The position numbers and the translations under genes were made by a program. Shown here one piece after another: positions 12,323-22,739 of a stretch of 64,000 nucleotides of DNA (positions within the stretch are counted from its first letter, which is position 1; each line of letters opens with the position of its first letter). Below the pieces are notes generated by a model. That model saw nothing but the letters and a program-made list of their open reading frames with translations. It did no database searches and was not told the origin of the DNA. Origin of the DNA: Clytia hemisphaerica (lineage: Eukaryota > Cnidaria > Hydrozoa > Leptothecata > Clytiidae); contig CACVBU010000598.1 of assembly GCA_902728285.1 (NCBI GenBank), positions 710,203-774,202 of the forward strand. Direction: 5' to 3'.

Positions 12323-12713
12323 TAGACTGGAGTCGTTTATAATGCATGTAATACTAATAATAAACACAAATAATGATACGGGATTTAGTTTGTATAAACG
12401 ACTGGAAGAATCCGGTGTTCCAGCCTTATAGATACCGGGCCTAGCTACGCAGAAACTTGCGTAGCGAGAAAACAATTTATTAAGCAACAACAAACTCTCA
12501 AAATAAAATCAACTCAAATGAAACATTTTTAACACACAAATCCACACACATTTTATTTTCAAGAATTTTTTTTGAGCGGGAAAAAATTTTAATTGCGATA
12601 TTGACACTTTTTTTTTGTTTGGAGTTAGTGCACAAAGGTTTCTAGACGACTAGAATTTACTTTTTTGCTTTATTTCTAATATGTCTGAATTAGTCGTCTA
12701 GCTTGCTAGACTA
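12323..12713 (+). mobile_element. 391-bp non-autonomous DNA transposon, copy 1 (9-bp target duplication)
   Basis: The element starts TAGACTGGAGTCG and ends GCTAGACTA, and is flanked on both sides by CTTATACAC (12314-12322 and 12714-12722), an intact 9-bp target-site duplication. A second copy of exactly the same length lies inverted at 42189-42579 with a different 9-bp duplication. Both ends carry subterminal hairpins: ACTGGAGTCGTTTATA pairs with TATAAACGACTGGA on the left, and TCTAGACGACTA pairs with TAGTCGTCTAG on the right. A perfect mid-element hairpin is formed by GCTACGCA...TGCGTAGC (near 12454). No transposase is encoded. A 9-bp duplication fits Mutator-like or Merlin-like transposases. 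The open frame inside it is conserved in both copies only because the copies are young. Confidence 0.85.
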
Positions 12714-13194
12714 CTTATACACTGAAATTTTATCTTCATCGAAGATAAAAAAAAAGTGAATTTTTGATCCAGATAATTTTTTGGAAAATATTTTCAGTAC
12801 CTTACCAACCCTGATAAATGAAAAACTTATTCTTATTTTACCGACCGACCGACCTATATTTTCTAACGGTCTGGCCGTAGAACAACAATTTAAATTGGTC
12901 TCGCCTTATGCCTTATATATCGTGATATTAAGTTAAATTCATTGTACCTTTCTGTTGAATCCAACTGAAGTATCTTTCGTAAGCAGTCCAGCGCTCCAGA
13001 CGTCATCCAGTGCAGTCTCATTTTCAGCAAACTGTAGACAGGTAAGTATATTTTGACTGATGCAGTGTTTGATAGCAATTTTCTCTTTTTTTAAAAGAAT
13101 CTCAGATACAGAGAGGTACAGGTATCTTTAGTCTCCAGTCTAGCTCAAAGGAAAGGATTACACGAAACACCATGGAGCACGACAACCCACAATC

Positions 13195-13442
13195 AGAATT
13201 ATATTTCTATTTGTGGTTGAGTTGCAGGAGACTTTAGAGGCCTATTCTCGCAACTATAGACGCTTACTAATGAGCGTCCTGTCAGCACCTTGAACTGACT
13301 ACCCAATTACCCTCACATGGCATGGGTTGACCCGGGAGAAGGAACATTCACTTGCCAACCCAAGTCAACTGCCGTGAGTGGGAATCGAACCCTGGCCTCC
13401 TGCACAGAAGCCAAGGTCGACTACCACTATACCTTGGCACCT
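13195..13442 (-). mobile_element. tRNA-derived SINE
   Basis: Read on the minus strand from 13442, it begins GGTGCCAAGGTATAGTGGTAGTCG (A box in the part TATAGTGGTAGTCG) and has a B box GGTTCGATTCC about 40 bases on (near 13390). A body of about 170 bases follows with no coding character. The 3' limit is estimated, because no target duplication was identified. Internal pol III promoter boxes are the basis of the call. Confidence 0.7.
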
Positions 13443-13535
13443 TTAAAAAAAAATTATAGTGCTTACCAAAATGTACCCTGAAGTCGGTTGTTTGCTTTTA
13501 ATAGACCTTTTTTTAAAGAGGCAGCCATGTTGAAT

Positions 13536-13654
13536 AATTATGTACTCCAGCATAAATAAAAACAATGATACAGCCATGCATAATTTTTAAAATATGCATG
13601 ATACAAAAATTATGCATGACTGTATCATTGTTTTTATGCTGGAATACATAATTA
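13536..13654. repeat. Near-perfect 119-bp palindrome
   Basis: TAATTATGTACTCCAGCAT at the left is mirrored by ATGCTGGAATACATAATTA at the right, and the match continues inward through AACAATGATACAG and GCATAAT to a small loop near 13590. The arms are about 50 bases. It is probably a foldback MITE. It sits between the SINE and the large foldback element. Confidence 0.6.
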
Positions 13655-13700
13655 GTCGGATAACTTGCATCAGTGTAGGGAAACTTGCATAGCCATCAAA

Positions 13701-15043
13701 GAGTCTGCTAAATTGCGTGGGTGCTTGGGTCGATATTTTTGCGTGGGTAATTTTTTTGCATGGGTGCGTGGGTCAAAATAATTTTTACGTGGGTCATATT
13801 TTTTGCGTGGGTCAAATTTATTGCGTGGGTCAAAATTTTGCGTGGGTCATTATTTTGCGTGGGTCATTATTTTTTGCGTGGGTCATATTTTTTGCGTGGG
13901 TCATATTTTTTGCGTGGGTCATATTTTTTGCGTGGGTCATTATTTTTTTTTGCGTAGGTCAAAGTTCTCTCTGTATAATTCGAAAAAATGTCTTGCCTTG
14001 AAATTCGAACTGGTCACATCCAAAATGTTGGATGTGTTTTACATAACACGTTTTGGTTTATTTTGTTTATTTTGCATAGCTGTAGCTGTCTTTTTATTAG
14101 AGGAAGCTTTAAAGAATCTTTTTAGAAGCTTTAAAGCTTCTTATAGCACGCTTTAATCTTTTGGGTTTCCTTTGAGTGTTAAAGAACAAAGCAAATGGCC
14201 ACAAAATCTGAAAATTTTTCTACAAAAGTTATATTCATTACAAGGCGACCGATTACTAAACAATTTAATCGTTGTCAATTATTTCGTCCACCCCACTTGT
14301 AATTTCTTTGATTTAAGTATTTAAAGGCCAATTTAAAAAATTGGACGAAATAAAGACGCTGTACTTTTTTTCAAAGCAATAGAAAGGGAGGAAAAATTAA
14401 AGTTATAGTGTTTATTTCCATGACACTGAAATCCTGAAATATAGCATGCTAAGATTCAAAAGTGTGATCCTGAAGTGTGTCTACAAAAATTAGACGGGTG
14501 TGTGTTGATTCTGTATAATGTTATAGTAAATAAGTGCAGTTATGTAAAATAAACCACAAGGTATTACTACATAAAAACTGCGTGCTTTTGTTTAGTTTTC
14601 GTAGATATATACACAACACATTTTTGTATAAGATAACTTGAAAATTTTAATTTGAGAAAAAAAACGTCTTAGCTAACTCGAAAGTTTTAATTTGGTAAAA
14701 AAATCGAGTTAGCTAAAAATCACCAAAAAAATAGTGACCCACTCAAAAACTTTGACCCACGCAAAAAATAATGACCCACGCAAAAAATATGACCCACGCA
14801 AAATATAATGACCCACGCAAAAAAATATGACCCACGCAAAAAATATGACCCACATAAAATTTTTTACCCACGCAAAAAATAATGACCCACACAAAAAAAA
14901 TGACCCACGCAAAAAAATTGACCCACGCAAAAAATAATTTGACCCACGCACCCACGCAAAAAAATGACCCACGCAAAAATATTAACCCACGCTGACCCAC
15001 GCAAAAATATTGACCCACGCAACCCACGCAATTTAGCAGACTC
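13701..15043. mobile_element. 1.34-kb foldback-type DNA transposon with minisatellite arms (9-bp target duplication)
   Basis: The left end is GAGTCTGCTAAATTGCG and the right end is its exact reverse complement, CGCAATTTAGCAGACTC. Flanks are GCCATCAAA on both sides (13692-13700 and 15044-15052), a 9-bp target duplication. Each arm, about 270-330 bases, is an array of an 18-20 base unit GCGTGGGTCA plus a T-run: head-to-tail copies at 13717-13970 in one orientation and at 14735-15035 in the other. The core (about 13980-14720) has no transposase-like frame. The long arms give rise to spurious frames in all phases. The structure matches foldback elements, which move by a transposase supplied in trans. 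Confidence 0.85.
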
Positions 15044-15504
15044 GCCATCAAATGACTGAGAAATCAAAGAAGCAAAATTTCAAAACAAATGAACTACGCA
15101 GTAGCTCCAATCGTAGCTCTACTCTACCATTTTATTTTGATTTAACTTTAATGTATTTTCATGACCAGCCAGGTCATTCATTTGAGGGGTATGCATGTTG
15201 GCCTTCATTGATGCAAGTTACCCGATCTTACAGTATATTGTTAACTTGACTTGCACGCAAAAAAATTAGCCACAAAACTTCCCAAAGGAGTTTATGATTA
15301 TATAAACCTGCACTTTAAAATGAAATTAGCATTTTCAAAAACTATGAGGAATTATTTCAATTTTGAGCTATATATAGATAAAAAATTTTGAGCTGAACCA
15401 AACTTGAAAACTAATTTGAATAACAACTTTTTGAAAAAGGTCTATGGGGAGAAAACACCCACCTAGATCTTTGCACAGTTGGGTAGGCTATTTTGTGGAA
15501 ATTT

Positions 15505-17572
15505 AGGGTGTCTACGGGACCTTGAAAACCTTGAAAACCTTGAAAGCTATCAATTTTCTTGGAAAAACCTTGAAAACCTTGAAAAATTGTTAAAAACCTT
15601 GAAAAGCGTTTCTTCCTCTATTCATTATCATGAATAGAAAGAAGTATCATAACACTTTTTCTGAGTAAGGCAGTGGCTAGAGTCTAGGTTCTTCTCTAGT
15701 ATGGCAAAGTAAGGTATCTCCATCCCTCTACTAGCCTTTAAATAGCAGGTTTTTTCATCTTTCTATCGATTGTCATTGGCTCTATCAGGTTATTCCAGTA
15801 ACTCCTAAAGGTTTTGATTATAAATGCTCTAATTTTTTATTACTAGGCTTTTCTCATTTATTAACGTACAGTATACCAATTTTATCATTTTAGTTTTTGG
15901 ACCTACCTGGAGGTCCTAGAAATTAACCTGTGTTCGTCCGTCCGTCCTTCCGTCCGTCTGTTACCAACTTTTCTCGGGATTGAATCATAGGAATTTTTTG
16001 ATTTTTGGTACAAAGGTGCAAAATGGTAGTGGCCAAAATTTTGTTTTTTTCTATAACAATCACTATTAACAAGCATACATCAATGTTCTTAGTCAAATAA
16101 CTCAATTTTTTATGAGATAGATGTTTTTTTTGCTCACAAAGTCTTTAATATGAAAGAATATTTCAAGAGCATGAAATTTTGGTTTCTCAACGTTTTTTTT
16201 ATAAGAGACAAACAACTAATTTTAATAGATCGTTACTATTTGTGTTCTGAATTATTGTTTAATGGTCACGTAACGCAGATATCAATTATAAATGTGTTAA
16301 ATGCATAACCAGGTAGGTCCATAAAAGTATCACTTGTTATTGTTAGGTGAGCAAAAAAAAGTGGTTAGACAAAAATCTTGCATAGTGCTAGATATACAAA
16401 TTCTAAAACGTTGTCCGTTTATTTTGATAAGTCTTTTTACGACATCCATGAACATTCTATCATAGTTTCATAGTTTCGGATTTTGATGAAACTCAGACAA
16501 GGGCTTGAATTTCCAAAGGGGTTTGCCAGTTAGAGGGGGGTCTTCCTACGTAAAGGTAGCTTTTTTAAAGAAAGTTTGCCTGCAGTGCTACAAAGTTGCA
16601 TTTACAATGATGTTTCAAAGTCATTGCATTACGTAAAAGGGAGATCAGACTAAAACTTCTTTAGAATTTCCTAAGGGGATCTGATTTAATGTATTTCTTA
16701 AGGGAGGATACCCCGAGGGTACTCGATCATAGTGCAGAAAGGGGTTTGATCCTCCTTCTTAAATGACCCCCCTTCTTGGCATCCCCCCAACCTTTAAAAT
16801 GCCTATCCCCCCAACCTTTAAAAATGCCTAACCCCCAAGGATTTTGGACAAAAATAGCTAACAAATATATGTGAAATATCTTTAGGGAGAGAAAGCGAGA
16901 TACTGTACTGTAATAAACTTCTTTCTTTTTTTTGACTCAGACTACTCTAACAGAAAACTTCCTTTCTTGAAGACCGAATTTCATAACAGTGCTTAAAAAC
17001 AATCTACAATATATATATATGTAATCCCACCTTCTTAAAATATCCCTTCCCTTACTTGCTACCCCCCCCCCCTTTTTCATGAAAATTTCTAATCCCCCCT
17101 TCTTCATTTTTTCGGTCCTTTTTCCAAGCTTCCCAAAGGGTACTGTATAGGTCAAAATGAGCAAATACGAGAAAAGGTGCACTCAAAAGGTGTAAAATTT
17201 GGAAAATTTAACCATATTTTGTCTTTAAAAATGGTCAATAATTTTCAAGAAAATGCACCATAAGGGTAGATTTTTGACCAAATCTTCTCAAATCTGGCTA
17301 AATATTTCCTGCACTATACGAGTTCGTATGGCCGCAAGTAAGGTCGTTTTTAAGTCTATAAGTTATTTCTGATATTTATTTGTCTTCAAACATTTGTTTT
17401 TCACGATGTCTACAAAGCTTATCTGAGAGCTGTGCCAACAGATTATCAAAAAAACTGTGAAAAGTACCAAATTTTTTGCCAAAAAACCTTGAAAAACCAC
17501 TTAAAAATAAAAAAAACTTTGAATACCTTGAAGAATACCTTGAAAATCCTGAAAAAAATCTGTAAACACCCT
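15505..17572. mobile_element. Old DNA-transposon remnant with AGGGTGTCTAC ends
   Basis: AGGGTGTCTACGG at 15505 is matched in reverse by CTGTAAACACCCT ending at 17572. Both ends are followed inward by runs of the unit CCTTGAAAA(C/T) (15520-15605, and more scattered at 17483-17555). The run keeps the same orientation at both ends, so it is not part of a simple inverted repeat. No target duplication is convincing and no transposase frame is open. A second element is nested inside at 15898-16321. Confidence 0.35.
15898..16321. mobile_element. 424-bp MITE with TGGACCTACCTGG ends
   Basis: TGGACCTACCTGG at 15898-15910 is mirrored exactly by CCAGGTAGGTCCA at 16309-16321. Inside the left end is a short array of CGTC/CGTT tetramers (15933-15960). 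No coding potential is seen. The element is inserted in the older remnant around it. Confidence 0.6.
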
Positions 17573-19250
17573 GAAACATGGTATGGACCAGGGGTTTAGG
17601 TACCCCCGGCCAGTAGGCAGAGGGGTATCATTCCCCCCTTAAAAATGGCACCCCCCTCTTTTTATTCAACCCCCCTCTTTTTCCCAGGTTTAAGTTCAAC
17701 CCCCCTCTTTTTTTCGACCTTTTACGCACAAACTCTTACAATCTCTAACTATATTCCAAGGTTATTAAAATGAAGAATACAATAATATGAATCTGATGGC
17801 AGAAATTACTTTTTAACAGATACAGTAAGATATTTAAGATACCAATAATGTTAGCTAGTCAATATGAAAAGTCAAATATGTAAATGATCCTATTGATAAT
17901 ATGTTAAAATCAAGAACGGAAGAAAGAGCTTTGGCAAATACTATAAGAAAATCTCTAGAATTATGTATGATATAACTTTTAAGCAAGATTTCTTATGTTT
18001 CTCTAAAACTCAATGTTCTAGAAATTAAAGATTAATTGGAAAGAATCCAAAATCTAAAATATAATATAATGTAAAAACATATGATGCCAGATTATTATTG
18101 AATCTTCAGCTTTTTTTCAATTAAAAGAACTTCTTTCTCACAATCGTCAGCCTTTTTCGTTGGCAGTTTTAAGGTTGCCAACAAAAAAAGTGTCTCTAAG
18201 TTCTCTTAATTAAATGTTTTCTTCTTTTTGTTTCATTTCCAAGAATGTATACCCACGTTCAACTGCAGAGGTATTGGAGGTGCATAGGAGGATTTGAAGA
18301 AATTGGCAAAACATGGTATGCAGAGGGGTTCTAGGTCCCTCCAGAAAATTTAGCCCCCCCTAAAAATTAGGTACCCCCTGACATAAAACCTCTCAGCCCC
18401 CAGTAGAATAACCTAAGGTAAGAAGGATCAACAGATAAAATAAAGATGTCTCATACACATAGCAATCTTTAATAAATATAACGGGAAAGATGTTTAAAAA
18501 CTTTCTTGATATAAAAGTTGGACTAAAACAATGAATCTGTGGATTGAAAGCAGAAAAAGATTACTCCCAATTTTAAACAAAGCTAGCCCCCAGATCTTTC
18601 ACATGCAGTTGTAGGTCCCTCCAGCAATATAGGTACCCCCTAAAAAATTCAATTTTGCCAGCCCCCAGCCAGAATATGGTAAAAAAAAAATTAGGTCCCC
18701 CCTAATCTCTGGGGGGGGGTTCACTCCATGCAAAATCGGGGGTATTAAAATCAAAATTAATGTTGCATGTCTTCAATCTCAACTTTCAAATGAATGGTCC
18801 AAATCTCTTTAAATCTATCTTTTTTGCTTATTTACTTTTCTAATTGATTTCTATTACTAAAAGAGAGGGTAAATCTGTAAACAAAAGAATAATCACAAAT
18901 TTCTTAATAATTATCCTGCTATTCTACTATATAATTATTCTAGTCACACCTTTCAAAGAATTTCATGATTAAATAACTTTTGCTTCTTGTTTCCTTTTCT
19001 TTTGTGAAATAAGTGTTGGAAAAACAAAAGCAGCTGTCTTGCAAAGGTTGAAAAAGCAACATACTCCATCAAGAGTTGTAGAAACAGAGATTTTGCTTGA
19101 TTCAAATGAATGGAAATATAATAATTGTTGAGAAATTTAAAAATGAATGGAAAACACTCTTTTGCAAATTGCCAAATCTTCCAAGCCCCCCCTTAAAAAA
19201 TTAACCCCCCTCTTTATGTCCAAGCCACCCCTTTTATTTGGAGCTAAACC
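16690..19250. repeat. C-rich low-complexity and repeat debris
   Basis: Blocks such as AACCCCCCTCTTTTT, TAGCCCCCCC and GGTACCCCCT recur at 16760-16850, 17050-17110, 17590-17725, 18330-18420, 18590-18720 and 19185-19235, separated by ordinary AT-rich DNA. They look like fragments of one repeat family with C-rich ends, related to 22740-23060. No gene is visible. One minus-strand frame (16937-17182) lies across a C-run and is not credible. Confidence 0.4.
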
Positions 19251-19275
19251 TTAGCTCAGGTTAATTCCAAGTCGA

Positions 19276-19773
19276 ATGAAGTACATCCCTCCACCGCACC
19301 GAGGCGGCTATGAAATAGTATATTTCGGCTGCCGGTTATTCTTTCCTTCGCCTATATATATCCTACCGTCAAGCCCCTTTCAGCGCAGTTCAGCTCAGTC
19401 TCAATTGATCACAACTTCAATCTTTCATCATCTGAATAACGAACAACACGACGAACAACGACCACCATTTCAGCCATGTTGCCGCTATATCTGCTACACG
19501 TGTCAACAACTAGCGTTGAATCCAACGGCTCGCCCAAACTTTACAATTCCATCAACAGTGCCAGTTTCTTCAGTAGGCGATGAAACCCATATCCTGGTAA
19601 CAGTATTCGAAAGCATCCAGCGAGCTGGCTTCGTCCATCCAAATAACGAACGAACTACAACCTCTTCACCCGCTACCGCCTCAAACGCCCTCACAGGAGC
19701 GATCAACAACAATAATGGTAGCCTCGCTACGAGTAAAAACGTCCATCAACTCTCACTGCCACCCTTCCTTTAA
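19276..19773 (+). CDS. Unrecognised TATA-driven reading frame or first exon
   Basis: This stretch is clearly richer in G+C than its surroundings and has a TATA box (TATATATA, 19353-19360). About 30 bases on, TTCAGCTCAGTCTC could hold the start site. If so, the longest frame cannot start at 19276. Candidate ATGs downstream are 19476 (a 35-residue frame ending in TGA at 19581) and none in the longer frame before its Thr/Ser/Asn-rich tail, which ends at 19773. The long frame has two CxxC-like pairs (C-C-R-Y-I-C-Y-T-C) and a low-complexity C-terminus. A donor-like CTG|GTAACA lies at 19599-19604. Either it is a first exon with the rest unseen, or translation moves between the two frames. No family is recognised. 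Confidence 0.3.
   Translation: MKYIPPPHRGGYEIVYFGCRLFFPSPIYILPSSPFQRSSAQSQLITTSIFHHLNNEQHDEQRPPFQPCCRYICYTCQQLALNPTARPNFTIPSTVPVSSVGDETHILVTVFESIQRAGFVHPNNERTTTSSPATASNALTGAINNNNGSLATSKNVHQLSLPPFL
19353..19360 (+). promoter_or_regulatory. TATA box
   Basis: TATATATA in a CCTATATATATCC context, about 120 bases upstream of the ATG at 19476, at the start of an unusually G+C-rich segment. The call rests on motif and position only. Confidence 0.4.
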
Positions 19774-21730
19774 TTTTCGGTATGAATCTTTGTATTGATT
19801 TCTCTTTTCGTCTGGATTTAGATCTTAGTCTTAAAAGGCTGGTAAAGTTATTGCGGCAAGTTTATCAGTATTCACCTGAATATGTGGCATTTTAAATTCA
19901 ATCTTTGACTTGATTGTTTGCTTCTTCTGGCTTTTGTTGTTCCTTTGCTTTGTTTTGAGGAGTCGTGTCTGTCTTGAATCAAGATAATTTCTGGCACTAG
20001 AATTTTGTTCAAGGCTTAAAAGATTTTCCTGCATTCTGAGTGATTTGTGGCTGGAGTGACACTTGTCATCGTTTCTGGAGTTGTGATTGTCGGTCGTTGT
20101 GCTGCTTCATTTAGCCTTTTGAGAGTTGGGGATAGGGGCCTGTTATCCAGTGTTATGGTTATGTATTTTTTATTCATAATTGTTATAAATTAACCGGTCA
20201 ATGAGCTATGAAACGATTGTCAAGTTGTTTTGGGATTTGATATGATGGGACAAGTTCTTTGAGAAAGATGTCAGATTTAATGATTGTTTTGATTTTGACA
20301 CGTACGTGGTATATACAAGCCTGGTACGATTGAATATTCGTATCTGCTTTTTTCAAAGTTGAAATGACAAATTGGTGTTGTTACTTGTGACTTGAAGAAT
20401 AAGGGTAGTGATCCAGTTTTTGCTTTTCGTCTTTATAGCCTTTTCGTCTTTTGCTTTAATAAGATCAAATTAAATGCTTGTTATAGTGGATTTTTGACTG
20501 GATTGATGTGTCATTTTTCACGTGTTTTGATTTTTGAGATGTTGTCATAAACTTTTTGCAGTTCCAAAATCACCCAAACATTTTCTGCAACTCTCCTTGT
20601 TTTATTATTGATTAAACGACAGCAAGTCAAAAAGGAGGCTGTTCTCCAACTATCATTTCTTCCATTGTTCTGGGGACTGATCGGTTTTTATTTAAAAAAT
20701 TTTTTATTCTTAACATTTAACTAATATCCTACATTTGAGGTAACAACATTTTACCTTTTTAAGCAAGGGTAGTACCAGCAATGCCAGACATTGAGGATAA
20801 ATTTATCAATTCTTTGCTAATGTTTTGAAATTAATCATTTTATGGTGTTGTGTCAAATTTGATTGATCGATATTCGTTGACTACTATCGGAAGTGTCTAT
20901 CCTTTTGGGACAATGGGTTGAAACTTTATAATAAGGGATAAGAAGACAAGTTTGATTGGCAGGTTCACTGCTCCAATTTGCAGCCAAATGTTTTGTGACT
21001 AAATGCTAAACAGGTTTTTTGGAAATACTTGATAAGTCAAATTATTTTTGCTATAGGAGTTGACGGAGAAAAGGGCTTCACAAAATGACTTAGTCATCCA
21101 GTATCTAAAATGGAATCACAACCTAACTGTAATGGTACTTTGAAATTTTAGTGTTGTCCTTTCGAGACGAATACTTGCAGAATTTGTATTAAATGCTTGT
21201 GGCTCCTGAGTAGCTCAACAATGATTGTTGTTTCAACTTGATAGAGTCAGTGGCTAGACAAGGACAGTAATGAATTTCAATAGATTTCTCGAGCATGGAT
21301 ACTTTTGAATAATCAAAGGACCAAGTTCAGGTCATTTATGAAAATATTATAAGTTAATGGCTAACAGATGATATGTTTTGAACCGTCCGTAATCTCCAAG
21401 TTTAGTTTGCAGCGTACATTCACTACAAACCAAATCTTAATTAGGATGTCTTATTCCCGTTTCATGTCACATCTCTGCAAGAGACTTGAATCACATTGTA
21501 CAGATCTCGAATCAACAGCTTAAATTCAGATCTTTTAAAGCTCTCTTAAAACTCAAATTTAGTTCTTCAATTTTCCACATGATTGTATTTAGTTTCCTAG
21601 CTGATTTTCTTAATGCTGATGCTTTTTGAATATTTTCTCTCTTTCTATTTTGTTGCCGTCATATTTTCCGAATTGTTTTTTTTTATATCTTTGTTCATAA
21701 CTCTTCCTACTCCTTTTTTTTTTTTTTAAT
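19774..21730. other. About 2 kb without a recognisable gene
   Basis: The sequence is AT-rich and T-rich on the plus strand, with no open frame longer than about 70 codons and no exon pattern. Being T-rich and ending in a pyrimidine tract plus TTTACAG at 21719-21737, it could be an intron of a plus-strand gene starting near 19.4 kb. No supporting exon can be identified. Confidence 0.3.
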
Positions 21731-22012
21731 TTACAGACTACAATTTCTAAGACACATTTCTTCGTAGAGATTTCTTTTCACAATAATATATGGAAATTCA
21801 TGGATGGCAAACTTATATCTTGAAGGAAAGTCCATACCCTGCTCGAGCTCAAGTTTTTGCATGGGTGGAGCCTCCGCTGCCCTCTCCGCATGTGTGTTTG
21901 ACTCAATGATACACATTATGGGTAGACGGTCTAGGGATTGCTCTCTTAGGTATCTCAAATCTCTGACCAAGATATTTCTAAGTTTAATTCTAACTTGGCC
22001 AAGGTAAAATTT
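21731..22012 (-). CDS. Unrecognised protein-like frame, probably a gene or element fragment
   Basis: The minus strand is open for about 93 codons from 22012 to the TAA at 21731. Its composition is protein-like: R-L-P-I-M-C-I-I-E-S-N, then A-E-R-A-A-E-A-P-P, then H-E-F-P-Y-I-I-V-K-R-N, with charged helices between beta-like strands. The frame begins right after a stop with no strong acceptor, and ends with a stop followed by an A-run on the minus strand (poly-T on plus, 21709-21728), as a processed or retroposed copy might. A strand ending in an acidic-E-S-N motif occurs in some nuclease folds, but no family assignment is safe. The overlapping plus-strand frame is much less protein-like. Confidence 0.4.
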   Translation of the reverse strand, partial: KFYLGQVRIKLRNILVRDLRYLREQSLDRLPIMCIIESNTHAERAAEAPPMQKLELEQGMDFPSRYKFAIHEFPYIIVKRNLYEEMCLRNCSL

Positions 22013-22278
22013 TTACATCACTATTTGCAACCTACCTAATGTCATTATGTGTCTAGAATTTCCTCAGATTAATTTCTTTACCCTCCTTTTAATGTTATTC
22101 TTTGGATTTGGGTGACGTTGGGGTGTAGGGTTACTCCGTATCCGTTGCATGTCAGTAGTCAGTTACTTAGATTCATCCCCTAAGGTCAAGGATCCAGTTA
22201 GATTTGGATTAGGTTCGCACACTGTAGTCCCAACGGTGTTAAGGTTCGCCAGGGCAACCTCCCTGTTTATTTTTTAGC

Positions 22279-22450
22279 CTCCGTCTTATACGGGGCGTAT
22301 AAGTCTCCGTCATCAAAACGGGGCTTATCAACCTCCGTCATCAAAACGGGGCTAGGCGACACCTGTCATCAAAACAGGCTAAGTAAGACCCCCGTCATAT
22401 ATAAAAACGGGTTACACAGGACACCCGTCGTCAAAACGGGTTAGGCTCTC
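22279..22450. repeat. Tandem array of six small hairpins
   Basis: Six units of about 27-33 bases follow one another. Each contains a 4-5 bp stem closing a 7-9 base loop, mostly CATCAAA, followed by a short GC(T/G)TA linker: CCGT...ACGG (three), CCTGT...ACAGG (one) and CCCGT...ACGGG (two). Stem changes are matched on both sides, so pairing is kept while sequence varies. A further stem (AGGTT...AACCT, near 22242-22260) lies just upstream, and a (TA)n run (22453-22466) lies just downstream. No coding frame crosses the array. Confidence 0.75.
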
Positions 22451-22739
22451 AGTTATATATATATATCTTGATGCATCCCCAATGTCATCCCAAGTTCTAT
22501 TATACATTTTCGGCATTCTTGTTTACGTTTCGAAATATACTGTTTCCATTACTGCACACTTATGTCTCTATTCTATTTCCTCTGTTGATCATATCCTTTG
22601 GTACCTAGATCAGTGTATTTCGACCACTTTCAAAAACTTCTCATCTTGCCTCCTTAGTCTGCCTTTTTTGTGTTTTTATTCCTAGGGCCTTATACTTTAA
22701 TTGCATCTGAGACGTGGGAATTAATTAAAATTTTCACAA

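Noticed and set aside
12440..12480. Hammerhead ribozyme in the 391-bp element
   Set aside because: The GCTACGCA/TGCGTAGC hairpin is perfect, but the catalytic core (CTGATGA...GAAA) is absent.
12287..12493. 68-codon minus-strand frame conserved with 42409-42606
   Set aside because: The match is explained by the two young copies of the 391-bp transposon; ends of the frames diverge as soon as the element ends.
13717..13970. CRISPR array
   Set aside because: The spacing sequence is a variable T-run, not unique spacers, and the genome is eukaryotic.
13717..15067. Repetitive frames (F-A-W-V, L-R-G-S, C-V-G-H units) on both strands
   Set aside because: Produced by the GCGTGGGTCA arrays in the arms of the foldback element, open in all phases because the unit lacks stops.
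19476..19605. Ornithine decarboxylase antizyme with programmed +1 frameshift
   Set aside because: The TGA between two frames recalls antizyme, but the UCC-UGA shift site, the conserved first-frame motif and the C-terminal domain are missing.
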